From Bacillota bacterium (GTDB taxonomy: Bacteria; Bacillota; Clostridia; Oscillospirales; Oscillospiraceae): DNA of 64,000 nucleotides. This document shows, one piece after another, positions 54,064-62,286 of this stretch. Location: the NCBI GenBank assembly GCA_021768085.1, contig JAETOJ010000002.1:101050-165049 (forward strand), read 5' to 3'. The first letter of the stretch is position 1. Each line of letters begins with the position of its first letter. The position numbers and the translations under genes are program-made. Under the pieces are notes generated by a model, which was not told the origin of the DNA, did not search any database, and worked only from the letters and a program-made list of their open reading frames with translations.

Positions 54064-55965
54064 TCAACGCTCCCCCGCTTTCAGCACGGTTTCCGCTTTT
54101 ACCCCGGCGGATACCGCCGCGGTGACGCCCCAGCCCAGCGCCGCCGTCAAAAATGCCAGAAGCGGGCCGACCCACAAGGGCGCGGCCAGCAGCGGGGACG
54201 CGCACAGGAGCAGGACGGCGGCCCCGCCCCCCAGCAGGAGGTATTCCAGCGCGGCAATCCAAAGCTGTCGGGACGTTCCGTACCCGCTGACCTGGAGGAT
54301 GGCGTATTCCCGGCGGCGGCTCACCGCCGTGAGCAGGGCCGCCGACAGCGCCGCCACCAGGGCCAGGACGGCGATGACCACGGCGGCGGAGCCGGACTGC
54401 CGGGCGGTCTGCCGGTCCAGGCGGACGAGATCCTCCACCAGCTCGAACCGCCCCAGTGGGACGATGCCCTGGGCGTTCAGCTCGTCTTTCAGGTCGATGA
54501 GGTCGGCGGGGGTTTTAGCCCGAATGACGAAATTGCTCTCCCGCCGGGTAATGCCGGCCTGGGCTCGCATCTCGTCCAGGGCGCTTTTGCTGAAAAAGAA
54601 GGCATCGTCCACCGTGTAGGACAGTACCTGCCCGCCATAGTCGTACCGCACGGTGGTGTCCATCACCCCCACCACGGTGGCCTGGACGGACACCGGCCTG
54701 AGCACCGGCTCCCCGCTGTCCCAGTTATAGACGCTGCCGGAAAAGTCCACCGTCTTGCCCAGCAGCTCCTCCGCCGGGAGGCCCAGCCGATCCGCGAAGC
54801 TCTTAGGAACCACGATCTCAAAGCCGTCCCCCATGGGCATGACGCCCGCCGTCAGCCGGTCGGCATAGGGGACGGAATTGCTCTGCTCCATGGCATAGGT
54901 CTGGCCGTCCACCGTGAGGGAGATATCATTATAGGCCTGCAAAAAGGCGATGTGGGCCACGCGCTCATCATCCCGGTAGCGATCATAGAGGCCGCCTATG
55001 TCCTGCTCCACGTCGGCGGAGGGCTCGTCCCGCACCTGTCCGTCCGTGCCCCCGGCGCTGGTGAAGCTGCTCGCCACGCTGATATCCAGGATGCTCTCCC
55101 CGTAGGTGTCGAACAGCTGCCGGAAGGCTTCCGCACCGCTGTTCGGGAGGATCCCGCTGGCGGCGGTGGTCAGCAGCGCGGCGGAAACCGCAAGGCAGGC
55201 CAGGGACACCGCCGCCCGCCCCGCCCTGCACCGGATTCCGCTCCAAGCCAGTTGGGCCGCGTTTTTCAAAGAAAGACGCCCGGGGGCGGCGGAGATTTTG
55301 GGCGCTTTCCCGGATCCCTCCTGGTTCGGCGCGGCAATCAGCTCGCCCTTGTCCAGCTCGTATACCTGATCTCCCTTGCGGATTAGGGAGGTGTCGTGGG
55401 TCACCACGATCACCGTCCGTTTTTTGGAAATCGCCCGCAAAAGCTCCATGGTGCGCCGGGCGGACTCCTCGTCCAGGGCGCTGGTGGGCTCGTCGGCCAG
55501 AATCACCTGGGGATCCTTGGCCAGCTCCCGGGCGATGGCCACCCGCTGCTTCTGCCCGCCGGACAGCTTCCCCGCCCTCTGGCGGGCCAGCTCCGCCACG
55601 CCCAGTTCCCGGAGGATTCCCATGGCCTTTTTCTCGCTGGGGCGCTCCTTCAACAGCTGGGGCAGCATCACGTTTTCCAGCACGGTCCGGTCCTCCAGCA
55701 GGTTGAAGTCCTGCCAGACAAAGCCGAACACGCTGTTGTAATAGCCGCACCGCTCCCGGGCGGTCAGCGTCCTGAGATCCTGCCCGCAGTAAAACGCCTG
55801 ACCCTCAAAGTCCCGCTCCATGCCGGTCATGATGTTCAGCAGGGTGGTCTTTCCGCTGCCCGACGGGCCGGTCAGAAAGTGGAGCCCCCTGCCTATGGAC
55901 AGGGACACGTCCCGCAGGGCATACTCCCCGTGAAATTGCTTGGATATGTTCTTGAGTTCAAACAT
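54064..55965 (-). CDS. MacB/FtsX-like ABC transporter, ATPase-permease fusion
   Basis: 633 residues with the same fusion layout as its partner: GPSGSGKT, LSGGQKQRVAIAREL, VILADEPTSALD, then a permease with a long outer domain (about 300-530). Likely forms a heterodimer with the next gene's product. Upstream is the redox lipoprotein gene, 14 nt away, making one operon. Confidence 0.88.
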   Translation of the reverse strand: MFELKNISKQFHGEYALRDVSLSIGRGLHFLTGPSGSGKTTLLNIMTGMERDFEGQAFYCGQDLRTLTARERCGYYNSVFGFVWQDFNLLEDRTVLENVMLPQLLKERPSEKKAMGILRELGVAELARQRAGKLSGGQKQRVAIARELAKDPQVILADEPTSALDEESARRTMELLRAISKKRTVIVVTHDTSLIRKGDQVYELDKGELIAAPNQEGSGKAPKISAAPGRLSLKNAAQLAWSGIRCRAGRAAVSLACLAVSAALLTTAASGILPNSGAEAFRQLFDTYGESILDISVASSFTSAGGTDGQVRDEPSADVEQDIGGLYDRYRDDERVAHIAFLQAYNDISLTVDGQTYAMEQSNSVPYADRLTAGVMPMGDGFEIVVPKSFADRLGLPAEELLGKTVDFSGSVYNWDSGEPVLRPVSVQATVVGVMDTTVRYDYGGQVLSYTVDDAFFFSKSALDEMRAQAGITRRESNFVIRAKTPADLIDLKDELNAQGIVPLGRFELVEDLVRLDRQTARQSGSAAVVIAVLALVAALSAALLTAVSRRREYAILQVSGYGTSRQLWIAALEYLLLGGGAAVLLLCASPLLAAPLWVGPLLAFLTAALGWGVTAAVSAGVKAETVLKAGER

Positions 55966-55979
55966 CAGCGCGTCTCCTC

Positions 55980-56678
55980 TTATTTCTCCAGGAGCTTCCG
56001 GGACTCCTCCAGCAGCTCCTCATAGGTCATGTTGCTGTCGAAGTCCTGCATCCGGGTCACAATCTGCTCGTCCGTCAGCGGCACCAGGGTGCAGGAGGTC
56101 TGGATCTGGCCCCGGTTGTTGGCCCGGGTGGAGATGGGGTCGCCGGGGAGGGGCTTGGGGTCCGCGTGCTCATAGGCGTCTGGGTCCTCCTGGTAGCGGG
56201 TGCCATCGAAAAACGCCAGGATGCCGTCATAGCGCTTCGCCATCTCCTCGTTCCACACCAGGTTGACGAAGTGCAGATCCTCCGTCATCTGAGCGGCCTT
56301 CTCCGGGTTTTGACCGCCGTCCATTACCACACCGACGATCTGGTAGCCGTGCTCCTCCGCCTGGGGCAGCAGGGTCTCCAGCTGGGCCAGGGCGGCGGCG
56401 CTCTTTTCGCTGTCCGTCTGCCAGAACATCAGCCAGACCCCCCGCTCGCCCTCCGCAAAGATCTCATTGCCCACCGGGTTTCCGTCGGTGTCCACCGTGG
56501 TGAAGGCCATGTCCTCCTCGGGATCCAGTCCGGCCGCCCGAACCGGCTCCACCCCTTCGTCCCCTATCAGCTTGCCGGGACAGATGTCCTCGCTGCTCTG
56601 GGGGTTAGAGGCGCCCGTACAGCCGACCAGGGAGAGAAGTGCCAGCAGCGCGGCCAACATCAGAGAGATTCTTTTCAT
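55980..56678 (-). CDS. Thioredoxin-fold lipoprotein lacking CxxC
   Basis: 232 residues. Signal and lipobox LSLVGC, then a TlpA/peroxiredoxin-like fold (GVWLMFWQTDSEKSAAALAQ) in which the active-site CxxC is replaced by QTDS; another two Cys are elsewhere. It probably acts as a binding or sensing protein and not as a reductase. GAGG is 8 nt upstream of the ATG, and the promoter has the regulon box (56730-56745). Confidence 0.7.
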   Translation of the reverse strand: MKRISLMLAALLALLSLVGCTGASNPQSSEDICPGKLIGDEGVEPVRAAGLDPEEDMAFTTVDTDGNPVGNEIFAEGERGVWLMFWQTDSEKSAAALAQLETLLPQAEEHGYQIVGVVMDGGQNPEKAAQMTEDLHFVNLVWNEEMAKRYDGILAFFDGTRYQEDPDAYEHADPKPLPGDPISTRANNRGQIQTSCTLVPLTDEQIVTRMQDFDSNMTYEELLEESRKLLEK

Positions 56679-56710
56679 TGTAGAGACCTCGTTTTCTTCA
56701 GGATGCCCCG

Positions 56711-56745
56711 AGTATACCAGAGGAGAGATAAAGTCTGTGTTAAGG
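56711..56745 (-). promoter_or_regulatory. Promoter and TTAACAC box of ABC/lipoprotein operon
   Basis: Minus-strand TATACT (56716-56711) lies 17 nt from CACAGA, which is part of CCTTAACACAGACTTT (56745-56730). The same box overlaps the -35 position of the two promoters at 58627-58720. Confidence 0.6.
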
Positions 56746-56803
56746 CGGAGCGTATCCCCCCACACGAAAAGCCGGGCCGCGTGAGCGGCCCGGCTTGGCA
56801 AAT

Positions 56804-57928
56804 TCAGGACAGGCGTACGGTGAAGCGGCAGCCTCCCTCCGGGGCCTCATCGACCTCGACGCTCCCGCCGTGCCGTTCCACAATGGCCTTTACGGTGGAC
56901 AGGCCCAGCCCCGCACCCCCCATCTGCCGGGAGCGGGACTTGTCCACCCGGTAGAAGGGCTCAAAAATGAGCTCCCGCAGTTCCTCCGGCACGCCGGGGC
57001 CGGTGTCCGACACGGTGACAACGCCCCCCGGGGACAACGCCATATGGACGAAACCGCCGGGGCGGTTATACTTGACGGCGTTTTCCATCAGATTGAAAAA
57101 GACCCGGGCCAGCAGGGTTCGGTTCCCTGTGACCGTCTGCTCCTCTCCCTCCACGGTGAGTTCGATTTGGTGTTCCTCCGCCAGGGGGGCCAACTCTGAG
57201 CACACCTGCTCCAACAGCCCCAGGAGGGCAATGGACTCTTGTTCCATCTCACGATCCAGATTTGCCAGCTCCAGCAGTTCCTTGACCAGCTCGGACAGGC
57301 GGCCCGTCTGGGCGGCCACCGTCTCCAGCAGCCGGTCGTACTCCTCCCGGCTGCGGCCGGTGCGCTTTTGAAACACCTCCAATTTGGTTCGCAGGACGGT
57401 CAGGGGGGTGCGCAGCTCGTGGGCCGCGCTCTGGGCAAAGCGCCGCTGCATGGCGAAGGTCTGATCCAGTTTGCCGGTCATTTGGTTAAAGGCGTCCGTC
57501 AGCTCCGCGATCTCGTCCCGGCGTCGGGGGACGGGAAGCGGCCGGGACAGATCCCCGGCGGTGCAGGTTTTCATGCGCTCGCTCAGGCACTTGAGGGGCT
57601 CCAGCGCCCGCCCCACCAGCACGTAGGTCAATCCACCCCCAGCGACGATGATCAGCAGCATATAGAGGAGGCTGGTTTTGGAAAACGCTGTCCGCGCCTG
57701 CTGGGATGGGACGGACAAGGTGGTGCTGAAGATGGGCCCCACCTCCTCCGGCACCGACGGAATCGTGCCACTGCTTCCCGGGAGGGCAGGCTGCACCACC
57801 GCCGCCTCGATTTCGCCGGCCATGTCGTAGGCGGAAAAATTCAGGGCCAGGGTCAACCCCATACAGCAGAGGGCCAGCAGGAGAACGCTCAGGGCGGTCA
57901 GCCGCGTCCGCAACGAGATCGCTTTCAT
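56804..57928 (-). CDS. Two-component sensor histidine kinase
   Basis: 374 residues. Two helices (about 10-30 and 88-108) enclose a short outer sensor; HAMP follows; SAAHELRTPLTVLR has the phosphorylated His; the ATPase domain has N box (NLMENAVKYN), G1 (VSDTGPGVPEE) and GGAGLGLSTVK. Senses an envelope state. Overlaps the regulator by 4 nt. Confidence 0.92.
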   Translation of the reverse strand: MKAISLRTRLTALSVLLLALCCMGLTLALNFSAYDMAGEIEAAVVQPALPGSSGTIPSVPEEVGPIFSTTLSVPSQQARTAFSKTSLLYMLLIIVAGGGLTYVLVGRALEPLKCLSERMKTCTAGDLSRPLPVPRRRDEIAELTDAFNQMTGKLDQTFAMQRRFAQSAAHELRTPLTVLRTKLEVFQKRTGRSREEYDRLLETVAAQTGRLSELVKELLELANLDREMEQESIALLGLLEQVCSELAPLAEEHQIELTVEGEEQTVTGNRTLLARVFFNLMENAVKYNRPGGFVHMALSPGGVVTVSDTGPGVPEELRELIFEPFYRVDKSRSRQMGGAGLGLSTVKAIVERHGGSVEVDEAPEGGCRFTVRLS

Positions 57929-58605
57929 ACCGAGCCCTCCTCACGCAGGCAGTAGCCCTGGCCGATCCGGGTGGCGATGGGGTCAAAGCCCATCTTTTCC
58001 TTCAGCTTTTTCCGCAGAGAGGCGATGTGCACCCGCACCGCGTTGCTGAAGCTGTCCGCCTCCATGTTCCAGACGTGCTCCATCAGCTCCTCCTGGCTGA
58101 CCACCTTACCCGGGTGGAGCATGAGGTACTCCAAAATGGCCAGCTCCTTCCGGGTGAGGGCCACCGGCCGACCGTCCACGGCGGCGGCGCGCCCCAGGGT
58201 GTCCAGGGAGATGGCGGCAAAGCGCAGGACGGCGTCCTCCTGGACAAAGCTCCGGCGGAGCAGGTTTCGGATACGGGCCTCCAGCTCCGCAAAAGCAAAA
58301 GGCTTGGCCAGATAGTCGTTGGCGCCGGTGTCCAGCCCCTTCACCTTGTCCTCTACGCTGTCCCGGGCAGACAGGATCAACACCTTCACCTCCCGGTTGA
58401 CCCTGCGGAGCTCCTCTAAAAGCTCCATCCCATCCAGGCCAGGGAGGTTGAGATCCAACACCACCAAGTCATATTCCTCCACCAAGAGCAGCTGGTGGGC
58501 CTCTGCCCCGTCATAGCAAGTGTCCACCGCGTAGCCGTCCAGCTCCAGCCCCTCGGCGATGGCCCCGCACAGCTCCATTTCGTCTTCCACAACTAAAATC
58601 CGCAT
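57925..58605 (-). CDS. OmpR-family response regulator
   Basis: 226 residues. Receiver domain with Asp 51 (VVLDLNLPGLDGM) and a winged-helix DNA-binding domain (MLHPGKVVSQEELMEHVWNM). GGAGGTGCGTG precedes the ATG. The operator arms at 58645-58686 are probably its own sites. Confidence 0.93.
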   Translation of the reverse strand: MRILVVEDEMELCGAIAEGLELDGYAVDTCYDGAEAHQLLLVEEYDLVVLDLNLPGLDGMELLEELRRVNREVKVLILSARDSVEDKVKGLDTGANDYLAKPFAFAELEARIRNLLRRSFVQEDAVLRFAAISLDTLGRAAAVDGRPVALTRKELAILEYLMLHPGKVVSQEELMEHVWNMEADSFSNAVRVHIASLRKKLKEKMGFDPIATRIGQGYCLREEGSV

Positions 58606-58626
58606 CACGCACCTCCATGTTTTTTC

Positions 58627-58720
58627 ATTATAACACAGCAATATAAAATCCGTGTTAAAAAAGCCAGCTTTCTTAACACAGATTTTAAGCGTGATTTGGT
58701 AAACTGCCGTCAGCTTGAAG
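58627..58720. promoter_or_regulatory. Divergent regulator region with 19-bp inverted repeat
   Basis: 58645-58663 and 58668-58686 are inverted repeats matching at 17 of 19 positions (TTAACACAGATTTT core). The left arm sits at the -35 of the minus promoter (TATAAT at 58632-58627), and the right arm at the -35 of the plus promoter (TAAACT at 58700-58705). In each case the CAC(A/G)GA of the box is 16-17 nt from the -10, as also at 56711-56745. The expected role is activation or autoregulation by the response regulator. Confidence 0.65.
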
Positions 58721-58736
58721 AAAGGAAGGCTATGTG

Positions 58737-59357
58737 ATGCGATACAAGACAATCATTTCCATCCTGATGACGGGTCTGCTGGCCGTCTCCGCGGCGGGTT
58801 GCAGTTCCGTTCCATCGGACAGCGAGATCGAAAAGGCCCTGGAGGAGGGCACAATCACCTTTGAGGACGCCAAGTCCAGAGGCTGGATCGATGACGCATG
58901 GCTGGAGGAACATTTTCCTCCGATGGAAGCAGGCTCAAAAATCCACTCCTTCCCGCCCTTTGAGACGACCTATTTAGACGGCGCTCCCGCCTCCTCCCTG
59001 CTGATCCAGGGAACCATGTGCCTGGTGTTTTTTGACAGCACCCAGGGGGATACGGTGGAGAAGCTACAGGAGATCAGCGGGATCAGTGAGGAGATGACCC
59101 GGCTGGGAGTGCCTGTTCTGGGCGTCATAACGGACGAAAATCCGGAGGGGGCCAGGGAGAGCTTATCCGATCTGGACTTCCCCGTCATCGTCTATAACGA
59201 TGAAATGCGGGCGTCTCTGGAGGTGTATGACGATATAATCGCCGGCGGCATGGTATCGGTGTTCACCAAGGACGGTGGGATCTACACGGCGTGGAGCAGC
59301 GATTGCAGCGCCGGCTGGCTTCTGGAAGGGGCGGAGGGGCTGAACGATGAGGGTTAA
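58737..59357 (+). CDS. Thioredoxin-fold lipoprotein lacking CxxC
   Basis: 206 residues. Lipobox AVSAAGC, then a region GTITFEDAKSRGWIDDAWLE, and a peroxiredoxin-like domain (CLVFFDSTQGDTVEKLQEIS) without the CxxC pair (DSTQ). It is the first gene of the plus-strand redox operon. GGAAGG is 7 nt before the ATG. Related in layout to the 55980 protein. Confidence 0.7.
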   Translation: MRYKTIISILMTGLLAVSAAGCSSVPSDSEIEKALEEGTITFEDAKSRGWIDDAWLEEHFPPMEAGSKIHSFPPFETTYLDGAPASSLLIQGTMCLVFFDSTQGDTVEKLQEISGISEEMTRLGVPVLGVITDENPEGARESLSDLDFPVIVYNDEMRASLEVYDDIIAGGMVSVFTKDGGIYTAWSSDCSAGWLLEGAEGLNDEG

Positions 59358-59481
59358 ACTTTCTGCTGTGTTACTGGCCGCGGCGGTGTGCTTCATCGCC
59401 GCCGGAGCGGCCCGGGGGGAGGCGGCCGTGGTATTGGACAAGGGGATCAATCTCTGTTTGGAGTGTGTGGGAATTGGCTGA
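59347..59481 (+). CDS. CD1871A-family CXXC membrane peptide
   Basis: 44 residues, too short for usual calling. One helix (5-22), then RGEAAVVLDKGINLCLECVG with CLEC at the end, which is the CD1871A signature. The start overlaps the previous gene by 11 nt, and the end overlaps the start of the 4Fe-4S gene, so the three are translated together. Probably passes electrons or holds iron-sulfur at the membrane. Confidence 0.75.
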   Translation: MRVKLSAVLLAAAVCFIAAGAARGEAAVVLDKGINLCLECVGIG

Positions 59482-60340
59482 GAAGCAACACCGCTGGAAG
59501 ATCCAGGCGCTGTCCGCCCTGCTGACAAACGCCCATCTCACCGGCTTCTTCACGGGAAAGCTGTACAAGGGCAGGCTGAAGGGCATCTGCGTCCCGGGGC
59601 TGAACTGCTACTCCTGTCCTGGTGCGGTGGGTTCCTGTCCCATCGGCTCCATGCAGGCCGTCATAGGATCCTCAAAGTTTTCCTTCTCGTTTTACATTGT
59701 CGGGATTCTGATCTTCTTCGGCGTGCTGCTGGGGCGGGCTGTGTGCGGCTTTCTGTGCCCCTTCGGCTGGTTCCAGGAGCTGCTGCACAAAATACCTGGC
59801 AAAAAGTTTAGCACCAAACGGCTCCGCCCCTTGACCTGTTTAAAATACGTCATCCTGGCCCTGTTTGTCATCGTCCTACCCATGACGGTGGTGAACGAGG
59901 TGGGCATGGGCAACCCCTGGTTCTGCAAATGGCTATGTCCGGCGGGGGTGCTGGAGGGCGCCATTCCGCTGTCCATTGCCGGCAGCGGGATCCGAAGTGC
60001 GCTGGGCCCCCTGTTTACCTGGAAGTTCTGTATCCTTCTGGGCGTTGTCACGCTGGCCGTCTTTTTTTACCGGCCCTTTTGCAAGTGGCTGTGCCCCCTG
60101 GGCGCGTTTTATGCCCTGTTTCATGGGGTGACGCTCTACCGCTTCTCCATTGACCGGGACAAGTGCACCTCCTGCGGGGCCTGTGCCAAGGTATGCAAGA
60201 TGGATGTAGATGTCCGCAAAACACCCAACCATGTGGAGTGCATCCGCTGTGGGAACTGCCTGCGCGTCTGCCCTCGCGGAGCGATCCGCATAAGTATGTT
60301 TCAGAAGAAAGGAAGTACGCAGCATGAAACAAGCAATTAG
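59474..60340 (+). CDS. Membrane 4Fe-4S protein (NapH/YccM-like)
   Basis: About 288 residues. Four or five helices with Cys pairs at the membrane (CGFLCPFGW, CKWLCPAG, CKWLCPLG), and two C-terminal ferredoxin motifs (CTSCGACAKVCK and CIRCGNCLRVCP). Accepts electrons from the cytoplasm and passes them through the membrane. The start is TTG with GGAG 10 nt upstream; GTG at 59465 is an alternative. Confidence 0.82.
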   Translation: MAEKQHRWKIQALSALLTNAHLTGFFTGKLYKGRLKGICVPGLNCYSCPGAVGSCPIGSMQAVIGSSKFSFSFYIVGILIFFGVLLGRAVCGFLCPFGWFQELLHKIPGKKFSTKRLRPLTCLKYVILALFVIVLPMTVVNEVGMGNPWFCKWLCPAGVLEGAIPLSIAGSGIRSALGPLFTWKFCILLGVVTLAVFFYRPFCKWLCPLGAFYALFHGVTLYRFSIDRDKCTSCGACAKVCKMDVDVRKTPNHVECIRCGNCLRVCPRGAIRISMFQKKGSTQHETSN

Positions 60341-60848
60341 CCTGTTGATGGCGGTCTTATGCATGTTCTCTCTGGCCGCCTGCGGTCACAAAGAAATCGA
60401 GGCAACCAAAACCCCCTTCCCCAGCTTTGAGGGGGTGGATTTTGACGGGAATATCGTCAGCAGCGAGATTTTCTCCCAGTATGACGCTACCATTATTAAT
60501 TTCTGGACAAACGGGTGCGGGAGCTGCATTGAGGAGATGCCCGATCTGGAGGCATACTATCAAACCTTTCGGGAGAAAAAGATCAACGTGATTGCCGTCG
60601 CGGCCAGCGCCGGGGACTCGGAGGAGATGCGGGCCATGGCGGAAAAAATCCTGAAGGAGAAAGGCGTGACCTACACCAATGTGATCCCCGACCCGGAAAG
60701 CAGCTTTTATCGGGACTTCATCTGCGAAATAGCCGGGTTTCCCACGACTTACATTGTGGACAGTGAGGGGAACATAATAGGAGCCCCTCTGGTTGGTGTG
60801 GTTAAAAATCAGGAGGATGCCTTAATGAAGCGGCTGGAGCTAAGGTAA
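60324..60848 (+). CDS. TlpA-like thioredoxin lipoprotein
   Basis: 174 residues. Lipobox SLAAC, then a redoxin fold with the active CGSC in NFWTNGCGSCIEEMPDLEAY, and the cis-Pro segment GFPTTYIVD. Reduces disulfides outside the membrane, probably with electrons from the adjacent 4Fe-4S protein. Overlaps the previous gene by 17 nt. Confidence 0.88.
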   Translation: MKQAISLLMAVLCMFSLAACGHKEIEATKTPFPSFEGVDFDGNIVSSEIFSQYDATIINFWTNGCGSCIEEMPDLEAYYQTFREKKINVIAVAASAGDSEEMRAMAEKILKEKGVTYTNVIPDPESSFYRDFICEIAGFPTTYIVDSEGNIIGAPLVGVVKNQEDALMKRLELR

Positions 60849-61015
60849 AGGCAACATGTACGTCTTTTTTCGCCTGTGTATTGTCTGAGCCGGAACACTC
60901 ACCGGGAGACTGGATGAACTCGCCCAGCCTCCCGGCGTCAGCCTGTCGAAAAAGTCTGCCTCGTTGCAGACTTTTCATGTAAATGTAGTAAAATAGGAAA
61001 GAGCGAAAAAGATGC

Positions 61016-61430
61016 TGGAGCGAGGGGCGGTACAGCATAGACCTGGTGGTGCTGTTCAAGATTGTACTGCTTCAGCATCTGGATGGGGACGCGTCGCTGC
61101 GGGGACGCTGCGCAGGGCGCAAACGGATGTGTCATACCGGTGTTTTTGAAATATACACTGAGCGAAGAACTGCTCCGATTCTCCACAGTGAGTTACAACT
61201 TCCGACACCACTTCACCCAGGGATCGATAGGAGCGATGTTCCGCTGGATATCGGAGGACGCGGGCAGCACGGGAGCGTTGAGCCCATCGGCGGTATTCAT
61301 AGATAGGACCAGTGCAAACCTAAATAAAAAAAATCAAGCAGGAAGTGCCAGCGGCGGCAAAGCGGTATCAGGAGGAGCTGCTGGCACGGTGTTGCCTCTA
61401 TTCAGCCCGCTATTTCCACCATCACCATGA
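61016..61430 (+). mobile_element. IS1182-like transposase remnant
   Basis: Fragments in several frames match the N-terminal half of IS1182-type transposases: YSIDLVVLFKIVLLQHL, then KYTLSEELLRFSTVSYNFRH and FHHHFTQGS-type segments, then FIDRTSANLNKKN and QEVPAAAKRYQEELL. No start or terminal repeats are seen and the rest is absent. In 60849-61015 nothing else is visible. Confidence 0.6.
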
Positions 61431-61552
61431 ATCGAAAGTAAAGTTTTCCACTTCCGGTTGACAGGAGATCCGGTTCCTTTTATAATAGGCTTTAGTGGGA
61501 GCAGAACCGGCCAAATCCACTGCTTTTCAAATGAGAGAATGAGGTGCAGGAG

Positions 61553-61687
61553 ATGGGGAACATCCGGGAACAGAGTATCATATACCTGACGGCGGTGCAC
61601 ATTGAGTGGGCGGCTGCCACCTGTAGAAACATGGCCTCGGACGGCGGCCTCAGTCAGTCGGTGAAACCGTCTCCCCTGGCCCGGTGA
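61553..61687 (+). CDS. Small ORF, 44 residues
   Basis: ATG with AGGAG directly upstream (spacing very short) opens MGNIREQSIIYLTAVHIEWA and a polar end. Followed after 5 nt by the next small ORF, suggesting a two-gene unit. No family recognised. Confidence 0.3.
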   Translation: MGNIREQSIIYLTAVHIEWAAATCRNMASDGGLSQSVKPSPLAR

Positions 61688-61692
61688 CGCCC

Positions 61693-61887
61693 ATGGATAC
61701 GGAAATTTCCCCTATTCTTCTTCGGTACATTGACGAGTACCAATGGAGTTTTAACATTGCCAAGCGGCTGATCAATATGTATTATGGAACGGCGTATACT
61801 GAGAAGGAACTGAAACGGCTCTACAAGTGCAACCGGACGACGAGATCTTCAGCAGCGCAGACAGAGCGCGGTTCCAAGAAGCAATAA
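61693..61887 (+). CDS. Small conserved-looking protein, 64 residues
   Basis: DTEISPILLRYIDEYQWSFN and IAKRLINMYYGTAYTEKELK form two helices with aromatic and charged residues, then a basic tail. Composition is that of a real small protein, perhaps of a mobile element. No ribosome site of note; coupling to the preceding ORF is likely. Confidence 0.4.
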   Translation: MDTEISPILLRYIDEYQWSFNIAKRLINMYYGTAYTEKELKRLYKCNRTTRSSAAQTERGSKKQ

Positions 61888-61990
61888 CACAATTTTTGCA
61901 AAGGATCCAGGTCTGCATGGAATTTCCTTCGCCTGAAAAAAGGGGTTGACAGCTGGCCCTGACTGTGTTATTATAATTAAGCGCCAATAA

Positions 61991-62077
61991 GCCGGAGTGG
62001 CGGAATTGGCAGACGCCCGGGACTTAAAATCCCGTGGGAGAAATCCCGTGCCGGTTCGACCCCGGTCTCCGGCACCA
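61991..62077 (+). tRNA. tRNA-Leu (anticodon TAA)
   Basis: Acceptor GCCGGAG/CTCCGGC, long variable arm, anticodon loop CTTAAAA within a CGGGA/TCCCG stem, GGTTCGACC T loop, and an encoded CCA at 62075-62077. Confidence 0.96.
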
Positions 62078-62082
62078 TATAG

Positions 62083-62159
62083 CGCGGGGTGGAGCAGTCT
62101 GGTAGCTCATCGGGCTCATAACCCGAAGGTCGTCGGTTCAAATCCGGCCCCCGCAACCA
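62083..62159 (+). tRNA. Initiator tRNA-Met (anticodon CAT)
   Basis: CAT anticodon in a stem ending in three G:C pairs (GGG/CCC), and the first acceptor pair is C against A, both hallmarks of initiator tRNA. CCA is encoded. Confidence 0.93.
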
Positions 62160-62160
62160 T

Positions 62161-62199
62161 AAACCCTCCGATTTCCTTGGGAATCGGAGGGTTTTCTTT
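62161..62199 (+). terminator. Terminator of tRNA unit
   Basis: A 13-bp perfect stem (62161-62173 with 62182-62194, AAACCCTCCGATT) followed by TTTTCTTT. Confidence 0.9.
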
Positions 62200-62286
62200 G
62201 CTTTTTCTCACTTTTCTGCGTGGTTATAATTTTGCTTTTCCGCAAGACCCAGGTTCCGACCCATACGGCGAAATGTTCAGAAAGGA

